Below, in pieces: positions 33,147 through 45,100 of a stretch of 64,000 bases of DNA. Position numbers and translations under genes: made by a program. Numbering within the stretch: position 1 is the stretch's first letter; the number at the start of each line of letters is the position of its first letter. The notes below the pieces were generated by a model that saw only the letters and a list, made by a program, of their open reading frames with translations, ran no database searches and was not told where the DNA came from. This DNA comes from Wolfiporia cocos (taxonomy: Eukaryota > Basidiomycota > Agaricomycetes > Polyporales > Phaeolaceae): NCBI GenBank assembly GCA_029448655.1, contig JACCLO010000001.1:124001-188000 (forward strand), read 5' to 3'.

Positions 33147-36100
33147 ATGGGACCAAAGGGGCGCGTTATTATCCCCAAGGAGAAGGTGGTACATGTTGTG
33201 CGGAAGGAGCGACGCAACTTTCATGGAATAACTTATATTCCTATTCCAAAAGAACGGAACAGGCCACCTGAAGGCCCAAGGAACTCCTCTCCATCAAAGT
33301 CACCTGGCAAGGTCGGCAGCAATGTTGTTGAGGATTGTGGAGGAGGAATGGACTTTCTGCCTGTCTCGGAGAGTGTGCGGAGACAACAGTGTAAGGTGCG
33401 GTATCCACTATGTTGAGGTGGAGGAAGTTGCAGCCATGGAGGTCGCGGTCGCGGTGACACAGACTCGCCTCTGTGCTACCCCTGGGCTCAGGGGGATCCC
33501 TACAATGACACAGACTAGACTGTGGGACTCACACTATAACCTAATAAGCGACTTGAAGGAGTTGCTGGAGGTTGGTGAGGAGGCTAGTGGGCGCAAGCAG
33601 AGATGATATGTAACTGTGCGAATGCAGAGAACAAATCTAAGGCTTATCCGCAGTGATAGCCCTACTTATATACATGCTTTGTTTGGTTACCGGTAAGGGA
33701 GCCAAACATGAAGGTGGTCTGTGCGCAGACATAACTAATATGGTTAAGTCGTAAACTACAATAGACCATGTGCGCCGGTAATGGCCGCACCAGTAAGATC
33801 GTTTGTTTGGACCGTAGGTCCATGTTGTGGAAGTGGCTGTAGCTACGTTAGTAAGCCATGCATGTGATTCTTATATACCGGTATCGGAATATGAGTAATC
33901 GTGAGGGCATTGGCATGTGATAACGAGCGGGCCGCTTATCCAATTGTACTGACATAGCCCGGTACCGGGATATGAGTAAGGCGCGTGACACCGGAGGTTA
34001 GTCCGCTGAGTCATTGACTGCGTACAAACGTGTTATGTACGTGTTGTTATGACAGGTGGACGTATACCGCGTTGTGTACGTGTTGTTTGTTTGCGTGTAC
34101 GTGTAGACGAGCGCTTGGCAGCGTAAATGTCTACAAGGTCGTAGAAATACCAGATAAATAGGTAAAAATACGGGAAAAATAGTGGCATGTCCCAAATCTG
34201 TGACATTACCCCCTCTTCAGGTTTCATTGTCCCTAATGGAACGATTACTTTCCTGTGGAGCCGAATCCACCAGTACCGCGCTCGGATTTAATCTTTTCAA
34301 AGTAAGATTTTCCGTGTAGCGTAATATGCGGGTCCTTTGCAACTTCGCAGATTAGCTGGGCAATCTTATCGCCGGCCCGAATATCGATAGATATGTCGGA
34401 GTGATTCCGGAGAATGATGATTACTTCGCCTTGATAATCGTGGTCGATAACGCCACCCATTACGTCTATGCCTTTGCGTGCGAGACTAGAGCGGGGGGCG
34501 ATACGTCCGTAAGTGCCGAAAGGTACCTGGATTTTCAGTTTGGTGTTGTATTCTGTCTGCCCGTGAGCTGGCAGAACGTCGCCTGTTGCAGTGTACAGGT
34601 CAAACCCAACCGAGTCCTTGGTTCCTTTTTCCGGCATTCGGCCGCCTTCACCGACTACGATTTTCAAATCCGCGTTTTGGTTAATGTCCGCTGACATCCA
34701 TCCCCCGTCGGGGTGTCTAACCATGCGTTGCTTAGGGATCCTTCGCAAATTCTTCGCGATACTGCGGCCAGTCGTCTGGCCACGTGCATTCATCGGCTTC
34801 CCAGTCGTCGCTGTCAGGGTCGAAGACATGAACTGCTTCTTTCCTTCTAGCTGATCGCCTGAGGGGGACATCCTGCATTGGAATAGGGTGTGAAGCCTTG
34901 TATTCCTGCAAAATGTCGTATGCCGAGTCGAGATCCGCTTCGCGTACCCAGGAGTCGTCATTGATACCGAATCCCTTCCAACGGATTCTGTATTCAACTC
35001 TTCCTGCTCGGAGACGATGATCTAAGATCTTCTCGACTTCCCATAACTCCTCGCCATCGACCATTTCTGGTTGAGGCTCTGGTTTTTTCTGATGCACCGG
35101 GTCCTTGTACATGACCAACTTGGAAGCGTGGAATACTGGGTGGTAAGCCCTGTATTGCTCGTCCATGTGTACCCTAAAGGTGACCGGAGATAATTGTTCA
35201 ATTATCCTAAATGGTCCCAAATAGCGTGGACTAAGACTTCTTTCGGAGTCTTGCCAGCTTCGGGCGTCAACGAGAACTTTGTCGCCGACTTTAAACGGTA
35301 CCGAGCGCTTATGTTGATCATAGTACCAAGACCAGCGTTCAGCAGCCAGTTTCATTGCTGCCTTAGCTTGTTCTTGTGCTGACCATCGTTCGTAAGCAAT
35401 GACATTTAGGTCCACGTATTGTGTTGGACGTAAATTCGTAGGTCCTGCGTTAGGGATGCCTTCCTAGTTCGACAAAGAATGGGACTATTCTTTGTTGTCT
35501 CACTAGCCGCGTTGTTGTACGCGAATTCGGCCGTAGGGAGAAACCATGACCAGTTATCCTTCTGAATAACATCGATGTAACATCTAAGATATTGTTCCAG
35601 GATTTGGTTAACTCTCTCCGTCTGGCCATCCGCTTGCGGGTGATAGGCAGTTGTCATTGACCGTTGGATTCCCAATTGCTCACACCATCCCTTGAATAAG
35701 GCGGCTGCGAATTGCGGGCCCTCTATCCGAAATGATTTGTTTCGGAAGTCCGTGGTTCGGATAAATCCGAAGGTACAGGAGGTTTCGCTAATTCTTTTGC
35801 CGTTATCTTGTCGGACGTGGGAATGAAAGTGTGCTCGTTTGGTAAGCCGGTCCACTATTACCATAATAGCATTGAATTGTTTCAATTCGCCGCTGGGTGG
35901 TAGGTGGACGATAAGGTCAATTGTGACGGTGTCCCAAGGTGCTTCCGGAACTGGGAGCGGTTGCAGGGGTCCGTACGGGGTCTGGTTGTGGTTCTTCATG
36001 CGTTGACATGTGTCACAACCTTCCACGTATTGCTTCACCATCGTGGTCATTCCAGGCCACCAGTAATTACGTGATAGAAGTTCATAGGTCTTCCATCGTC

Positions 36101-39100
36101 CGAAGTGTCCGGCAGTCACATGGTCATGATGTAACTCCAGGATCTTCGTGCGCAATTCCTTAGGCTCTTTTGGAACGTACACTTTTCCTCGTCTGAGGAG
36201 TAATCCGGCCTCCATGTTCCATTCCTGGAGATCTTTACCGAATTCCTTGGGACCACTTTTCAGTAGTTCCTGGTAATCCTTGGTAATTTGATCGTCCATG
36301 AGGGCTTGTCGGATTTGTCGTAGAAGGTCCTCGTCGCCTGATTGTATCTCCTGCTGTGACGCTTCTAGCGCCCTAACCGTAAAGTATTCCGGTTTCAGCA
36401 AAATTTGATCGCGATTGTCGAGTTCCACCCCCTCTTCATGGTCTGGCCTCCGTGACAGAGGATCAGCCGTAAGCATTGTTTTACCGGGTTTGTGGCACAT
36501 GGTGAAGTTGAACCTTGTCAGGTAAAGACTCCAACGTGCCTGTCTCCGGGTTAGCCGTTGTGCCGATTTGAAATATGTCAGATTGAGATGATCCGACCAT
36601 ACTTCAAATTTGTGTGGGTGTCCTTCGAGGTAATGTCTCCATTCCTCTAGTGCACGGATGATTGCGAGCAACTCCTTATCGTAAATCTCATAGTTCCTTT
36701 CGGGTGCTGATAGAGATTTCGAGTAAAAGGCTACCGGGTGCCAGAGCTTATCCTCCGAAGAGTATTGTGATAGCACTGCACCAGTTGCGTAATCGGAAGA
36801 ATCCGCTTCCACGCGGAACGGGGACTCCTGATCTGGGATCCGGAGTATTGGAGCCGATGTGAAAGCTTCCTTGAGAGTTTGGAAGGCTTCCGCTTGTTCG
36901 GGTCCCCAGTTCCATTGCGTGTTTTTCTTGGACAGCTTCGGTTAACGGCTTAACCACTTTGGAGAAATCTTTAATGAACCGACGGTAGTAGTTGGCGAAG
37001 CCAACAAAGGCTTGGACGTCCTTCACCTTGGCAGGTGTAGGCCAGTCCATGACACCGGCTACCTTCTTAGGGTCCATTTCGACTTTTCCTTTGGAAATGA
37101 TCATTCCCAGGTATTCAATACTGCTTTGTTCGAAGAAGCACTTTTCAGGCTTCGCGAACAAGTCGTTGTCTTGCAAGATTTGTAATACTTGCTTGACAAT
37201 ACGACGGTGTTCCAACAGGTCGTTTCCGAACACAAGGATGTCGTCTAGGTAGACAATGACCTTTCCTTCTCTGATAAGGATCACCTAGGAATATCGTTCA
37301 TCATGTGCTTGGAATGTGCTGGGTGCATTACAAAAGCCGAAGTACATGACTACAGCTTCGTAAAGGCCGTTAGGCGTAATGAATGCGGTCTTCCATTCAT
37401 CTCCCTCCTTGATTCTTACGTTGTTGTAACCCCAACGCAAGTCGAGCTTCGTAAATATCGAAGCCTGGCTAAGCTTATCGATAAGCTCGTCTATGCGTGG
37501 GAGAGGGTACCTGTTTTTAATGGTCAAGTCGTTTACTTTTCGGTAATCGACTACCATTCGGGCTCCAGCCGTCTTTTTTAGGGACGAAGAAGACCGGGCT
37601 CGCGATCGGGGATTTCGAGTGTCGGATGTAGCCCTTCCGTAACTCTTCCTGAATCCACTGATCTAGCGAGTTCGCTTCCTGAGGAGACATCTTGTATGCC
37701 TTACTCGGGGGCGGTAGTACCAGCGTCATCGGGGAAGTCGATGGCAGTGGTCGTATGGTTTCCGTTCGGGCATCCTTTCGGATGCGCGTTGAGAAAATAC
37801 CGTGGGACCAAACTCCTGGTATTCCTCCGGAACCAAGGATTTCCATTTCTGGAGATCCGCATCTGTCAGGAATTCATCAGTCCGACTTCTCCGTTATCGA
37901 CTGAATGGCATCGATAAGGAGTTCCGTTCCCTTCGTCAAGGGTGTTCACCCAAGCGACAAAGGGGATTCTCAGGCTCCTCTAAGCCGAGAAAATCTATTG
38001 GAAAGTCGTTGATGATCTGATAGATGTTGCGGGGTTCGATTTCGTCTTCTTCCTCAGAAATCGAGACCCGTTTGCCATGTTTGCATTTTTCCGTACACCG
38101 ATATGTGAAGGTTCCTTCCGGCCAATTGAAGTCCGGGTTGTGTTTCAGGAACCAGTCATATCCGAGGATCACATCCGCATTCTGTACGTCCATTACGTAC
38201 AAGAATTCGGTGGACTTGTGTTCCTCGTGCACCATATAAGCTTTTACTGCCATATTGATATTACCGGCGGTATTAGAGGTACCGTCGGCGTTGCGAATCT
38301 CGAGAGGCGAAGGTAGTTTCTGAGTGACTAACTTCTCCTCGTGTACGAGTTTCTTATCGATGACGCTTATGGATGCACCGGTGTCGATTAATGCCATGGC
38401 GTTGACTTTCTTTCCATATACCCACAGTTCCACTTCGATAGAGAACGATTTATTGTCGTCTCGAGAATCGTTTCCATGTACATTATACAAAGTGAAAAAC
38501 TTCGACTGCGAGCGGGTCAGGATAAAAGTATTTTACAGGAGGGGCACGTGTAGCTAGTGTCCTTGTCCTCCGGGCAAAGTCCATTGCCGAGTTGCCGAAT
38601 ATACCGAGATGGGATACCGGGTGACGTACGACCGCCTTATCTTCCCACAAGATAAGGGGTCTCTGTGAAGCCTCTTCGTAGAGGTGCGCTTCTTCGGGGC
38701 GCTGTACACTCCCAGCCGCTGCGGGGCTGGTGTGTTCTTCACAGAACGTCTTCGAGACGTGTAGTTGGGGCGAGGGGCACCGAGATGGTCCCGACATTGG
38801 CGACGGTGGTGGCGGGGGCCGAGGGTCCTGCTGAGCTTGAGTCAGCTGTCACTTCTTCCCAGATCGTTCGGGCACGATACGTCTTGCCATCCGCGGGGGG
38901 CGCCGAGTACGGCTTCTTGCCAGAAGCCTGTCCCTTTCCACTACCCGAAGGAGCAGCCGTGGTCTTTCCAGACGCGGCAGCTGCATCCTTCGCCCTTTGT
39001 TGTTCGGCCCGCTGAGCGGCAGGCACGAACGTTCCCGCAGCCTTGTCCGCGGCAAGCTTAGGACACTTGTTGAAATAGTGTCCTGTCTGCTTGCAGTAGG

Positions 39101-42100
39101 TGCAGACGGCGTTGGCGGTGTCGGCGGGGGCTTTGGCGGGCGCCTTTCCCTTGTCCTTCTTTTTCTCCGACTTCTTCGCAGAAGCGGAGGACGTCTCCTT
39201 CTTTTCGGTAGGTGCCGAGTCCTTCTTGCCGGCCTTCTCGAAAATCGAACCCTTGATCTTGTCTGGATATGACGTTTGGTACATTTCCAGGGCGAAGTCG
39301 ATGAGGGGCTCGATGTCGGTTGGGGCCTTGAAGAAGGGGGTCTTGCCGAGGACGTTCAAGGTGTCCTTAACCTTTTCGGGAAGTGTTTCGGTGAACTCCC
39401 ACACCAGGGTCTCGTTGGCGGTTTCGGAGAGACGGCCGAGGGTGCGGAATCGTTCGCAGTAATTGAAATAGTTCGATTCTGCGAGTTCCTTGCCCTTGGT
39501 ACCGTAGTAGCCGCGAATTTCCTTTTTCGCGATCTCCTTATCCGTCATCTTCCCGTATTGCACCATTACGGATTTGGTGAAGTCCTCCCAGGTGCCGAGA
39601 GGTTCACCGTTTCCTGCCTTCTTGATGAGAGGCGAGAAAAATTTGTATGCGTCCCCTGTGACGCGGAAGAGGGCCGTGGTGATACGGTCATGGTCGTCGT
39701 AGACCCTGAGCGTACCGAAGTACAGGCCCATCTTCTCCACCCATTCCTGAGCAGTCACCTTTCCAGATGACCCAGAGAATTCGGGGGGAGGGGGGATTTT
39801 CAGGTTTTGAGGCAGACCTGGAATCTGCGGGGCGACGGCTGCTGCAGCAGCGGCTGCAGCTTGCGCGGCGGCAGCGGCATCGGCTGCACGGGTTTGGGCA
39901 TTGCCGGGGGCAGGTGCCGGGTTGCTCGGAGGCGTGCGGATGCCAGGAGGGTTGGGGACGGAGGGATTCTTGCGAATCCTCCGGAGTTCCTCGTCAACCT
40001 TCTCCATTCGTTCGGCGAATGCGTCCTCGAGGTCGTCGAGCCTGGACCGGTAGTCCTTGCGGAGCTCCTTTTCCAGGGTGGTGAACTTGGCGGTGTACTC
40101 CTGTCGGAGTTCCTTGCCGAGGTCCACCAGAGTGGACAGCACCTCGTTGCGGACCGAATTGACTGCTTCGTGTAGTTCGTCTTGGGCCTTCTGTTCGATT
40201 GCCCTGGATTGCCCAGCCAGGGAATCGATTCGTTCATGGATACGCTCCAGGCGGGCGTGCACCATTCGACCTAGGGTGTCGGTGGTGTCATGGCTTATGG
40301 CCGCACTTCGTTGTACGGCGGCATCGATGATTGGCCCATGTATGGACCCATCCACCTTGTGGTGTTCCTCCTCAGGAAGGTACGCCTTGAGGTGGTTCTC
40401 GACAGCGACATTGGTCTGTCGTGTCGGACCCGAAAATTCCATTTCCAGTGTGGTGGCGGGCCCGATAGGGCGAGTTCGACGAGCCGGTGGGTATCCGGCA
40501 ATGGGGGAGCCCGGGCGTGTACCCATGGGATTGGTCGGAGATTCCCTTTGCGGGGGAGCGAACTCCAGCACTTCCTCTTCCTCTTCCTCTTCCTCTTCTT
40601 CTCCCTCGCTTAGGTGCTCCAGCGTCACCAGTTGCTGGGTTCCCGAGGGACCAGCTACCGGTGTCACCGGGCCTTCTGAGCGGAGGCGCATCTTGCGGGG
40701 AGCGAGGGGAGTGCTGACGGAGGAGGTGGAGGACATTGTGAATCTGTTTGTGACGAATGTTAGTTTCCGGTTACTCATTGTCTTAGATTCTTTTAAGAAG
40801 GGATTGGGTTTTGAAAGCTGCAACTTCCGTTATAGATCACACTCGCACTCTATTTCAGAGTTAAAAGATGATAGTATTTCTACTATACAATCGCGAGTAT
40901 ATCCTCTTCTACCGAAGTAGTCGAGGGCCCTGCCACCTTGTCAGGTGATGTTACACCGAAGGCAAAAGTAATTTGTAGCGCTACGCATTCTGCTACGATA
41001 CGAGCCAAGTCCGTACGCCAATCCAAAAAGGAAATATTGCCGAGTTGTTTGCAATACTTTTTCATAATTCTCCAGTCTCTATTGGTGATCCTCCCCGTCT
41101 CGCTCTATCCTTCACGTTATCCACCAAGTCCTCCAATTCTACTACCATAGTATGGAAATGCATGTCGTTTTCCATATGGAAGCCTGGGTAATTAGGGGGA
41201 TGGTTGGCGAGAGGAGTGAGACGAGTGAGAGTGCCTTCTAGCATGGGAATAACTTGGTCGCATGCTTGGAGAGGCTTCTTCTTCCCGAAGACGAGGGAAG
41301 GGTCGAGAATCTTGTGGTTGGCCGGAACGGATGGTCCGGCCTCCGGGCTGGAGAGACGGAGGGCCAGTGAAGAAGCTGCTTGCTTGGCTTCCTTGGCGGC
41401 TTGTTTGGCGGCGATTCGCTTATTCAGCTTATCGCGGGCGAGCTTGAGTTTGTTGAGTTCGCGGAGTTCGATGAGATTCTCCATGGCGGTAATGGATTGC
41501 GCTAGCTTCTCTTCCTCTGTCCAGATACGCTTAGCGAGCGGAACTGGTTTGGGAGGTCGAGGAGCGGGTTTCCCAGCCTCAGCGATGTGCTTTGGCATGT
41601 GGACAGGAATCTCCCAAAGATGGAGTTTCCCGGTGTAGTCTTCCTTTACAGGAAGGGTGTAGGTGACGTCCTCTGCCCGAGGAATGTCGGCGGTGTCGAT
41701 GCGGCTGAGAAGGGACCGCTTCGCCGGTTTGACGTAAGGGGCAGTGGAGGAGCCACGGGTGCGACGGGTAACGCGGGGCATGATTCTAGAAAGTGCAGCC
41801 TTCATGAGAAACGAAGTTTCCCAGTGATACGTCCAAGAACAGGAATGAAAGGGATTATGTAAGGTAGGGTAGTGGACTCCTTTTCAGGAGCAAAGAAGGT
41901 GTACTACGGGGCATAATTACTCTTATGTTGCGCGCAAACCCTGTGCCGAGACGGCGCGGATATTCGCATGACCCTAACGGTCAGAGGCGCCGACTCCAGG
42001 GGTAGAGTTGCTGACTGCCAGGCCGGTTCCTGGGTCAGATGATTGGGATTCGGATACACGACACCGCCCCGGAGGGACGATGCCGGAAAGTGGCTGGGAT

Positions 42101-45100
42101 TTTACATCCCTTAGCCTGTCCATGCTTCAACAATGAGGTTGCCGTCTGTAGCCACATGGGTGTCACATCAGGGCTAAAAAACCACTGTCGGCCCGAAGAC
42201 CGCGAGACAGCAGCGCTCCACATCCCGAAGGAGTGGGCCACGCGCTTCTCTTCCAATGGGGCCCCAAATCCGTTTGACCCATGCTCGCACGCCGAGCTGC
42301 CCGGAGGACTTATGCTATTGGCTACCGCGAGTGACCTATGGCAGGGTGATTTTTTACGTCACCCCCCTCACTGCTTTTCCCATAACGGGTTCAAAGCAGG
42401 TCCCTTACGCCTGGGAGGCGGCTTTGGAAAATTCCCATGCCATCATAATGATGACCCTGTGGATAGTGATGGGGCGCTGAACAACGCTTGCCATGACAGG
42501 GGGTTGGGCGCACACAGGCAGACCGTCCCTTTTTCTCCACAGGCGGGTCTTAACCGCGCATAGTCCAAGCTTGTCAGCGAGGACCATGTCTCCTTGACCC
42601 TGGAGTCCGGGTTAGGTAGGCCTCCTGCCTAAAAAGGCGGTGTGGCTTCCCTGGTTGCCAATCCTCTGCCGAGGATGGCGATGTATCCCCCAGATCTCAA
42701 CTATCACCCCTAACTCTTTGTCAAGAGTAGGGATGTGCGCAGCAACGAGCAATAGCCCCTGTAGGATAGAAACCCAGGCCCAAGCGCAAGCGCAAGGGCG
42801 GGGGTAGGGGGGAGATTTGTTCTTATGACACAGACTAGACTGTGGGACTCACTCTATAACCTTATAGGCGACTTGAAGATGTTGTAGAAGGTTGGTGAGG
42901 AGGCTAGTGGGCGCAAGCAGAGATGGTATGTAACTGTGCGAATGCAGAGAACAAATCTAAGGCTTATCCGCAGTGATAGCCCTACTTATATACATGCATT
43001 GTTTGGTTACCAGTAAGGGAGCCAAACATGAAGGTGGTCTGTGCGCAGACATAACTAATATGGTTAAGTCGTAAACTACAATAGACCATGTGCGCCGGTA
43101 ATGGCCGCACCAGTAAGATCGTTTGTTTGGACCGTAGGTCCATGTTGTGGAAGTGGCTGTAGCTACGTTAGTAAGCCATGCATGTGATTCTTATATACCG
43201 GTATCGGAATATGAGTAATCGTGAGGGCATTGGCATGTGATAACGAGCGGGCCGCTTATCCAATTGTACTGACATAGCCCGGTACCGGGATATGAGTAAG
43301 GCGCGTGACACCGGAGGTTAGTCCGCTGAGTCATTGACGCGTACAAACGTGTTATGTACGTGTTGTTATGACAGGTGGACGTATACCGCGTTGTGTACGT
43401 GTTGTTTGTTTGCGTGTACGTGTAGACGAGCGCTTGGCAGCGTAAATGTCTACAAGGTCGTAGAAATACCAGATAAATAGGTAAAAATACGGGAAAAATA
43501 GTGGCATGTCCCAAATCTGTGACATACAACGCCCCACAGGGCCATAAACCGACGCGCTAGCGGTGAGCGCAGAGGCTACGTGGGAGGCGGAGCCATCCCT
43601 AGTGTACGCCGACATAGCGTCGCTGGTTCACAGACAAGGAAGAGGAGATAGGGGCCCCGGGCCAGCGAGTCACACAGGTGCTTAGCGAGTAAGGGGAGAT
43701 CCCATTGTCGAGAATCTAAGAGATGGGGTATTAACCCACATCTCGTTGTAATATATACATGAGCGATGAGCTAACTAGTACTACCCTAAAGAGAGGGCCT
43801 GTGCGCCGTATCTAATGGGTCATGTGCTAGTGACGCTACATGTAACTACTGTGACCATATGTGGTGTACCTAAGGCACGCGCTACCCTACAGCGCTAAAC
43901 TAGTGGGTCAGATGATCTAGATGGCATAGAACGGAGCGCTGGAGGTGGCTAAGGACTAGAGAGGCGCGCGCGCACCTAGCGGCGCCCATAGAACCTATAG
44001 CGAGGGATGCCAGAACCCCCCACCGGGAATTCTGTGACATTACCCCCCCTCTCAAAAAGCGTCGTCCCTGACGTGTTACCTACGACATCCCTTCCTATTG
44101 GTTTTTATGAGATCCCGGCACTGCTGGGCCGGCACCACCTGTCACTATCGCAGCAGGGAGCACCCGGGATTCCTGACGGTCCGTCCGTCGGATAGGGTTG
44201 AAGAGAAAAGGGGCGCGCGCTGGTGGGGACGCCAGCCCAACGCGACGCCGAGCGCACCACTGCTCACCAGGATGAGAGGGACAGCCAAAACGGCTAGGCT
44301 TATTTTTGTTGTTTTCGCGCACCAGCGAGGATCGCTGCCGGCCGCTACTCACGTTGGGTGCCCGTCACCCGTGTCCGTCAATCCCAAAGGGCCGATTCCT
44401 GTCGGTTGTCGTATCCATAATACATCGTGTTGACCGGTCGTTGTGGGGTTGGGAGACCCTCGCGGGTTCCCTTCGCATACCCACTGGTCATTAGTTCTTG
44501 GTGATTCTCCCCGCCGCCCAGGGGTAAGTGGCCAGAGTGCCCTAGACCTCCACACGCACGCGCATTCCCGAAGGATGACGGCGGCGGGTCCTCAAACGGG
44601 GCTTACCTCGGTCGACCCCGACTTCCCTGTGTTCAAAAGGGGGGGCGGACTTGCTTCTTCACTCCCTATGGCCGCTTTGCCTGGGTTGATGCTTCGTGGG
44701 GGCTCGTAAGACTACGGACCGACGGCGCTTCTACCGTCGGCTGCCCCGCCGCATCGCCATGGCGACCTATAGGTGGAAACCCTTCGGCCCCAACGCATGC
44801 GCGCCGGAGGGGAAGGTAAATATCTCTTAGATTATGACACAGACTCGCCTCTGTGCTACCCCTGGGCTCAGGGGGATCCCTACAACGCCCCACAGGGCCA
44901 TAAACCGACGCGCTAGCGGTGAGCGCAGAGGCTACGTGGGAGGCGGAGCCATCCCTAGTGTACGCCGACATAGCGTCGCTGGTTCACAGACAAGGAAGAG
45001 GAGATAGGGGCCCCGGGCCAGCGAGTCACACAGGTGCTTAGCGAGTAAGGGGAGATCCCATTGTCGAGAATCTAAGAGATGGGGTATTAACCCACATCTC

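Larger units (their letters stand above)
33506..43524 (-). mobile_element. Ty3/gypsy element C, both LTRs present, 10.0 kb
   Basis: The 3' LTR is 33506-34205 and the 5' LTR 42826-43524. The perfect 5-bp duplication TACAA is at 33501-33505 and 43525-43529. In sense order: leader, an extra ORF, gag, protease, RT, RNase H, integrase, chromodomain, then a separate dUTPase ORF before the polypurine tract (GAAGAGGGGGTAA). The PBS contains AGAACAAATCT, and its complement lies in the LTR near 42947-42957, about 30 bp from a TATATA signal. The LTRs differ at about 12 of 700 positions, most of them in the first 70 bp. Several frame slips break pol. Confidence 0.9.

Noticed and set aside
42039..42563. 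A 174-codon plus-strand ORF in the leader of element C
   Set aside because: It is antisense to the leader, has no domain and overlaps a second frame. It is more simply leader sequence.
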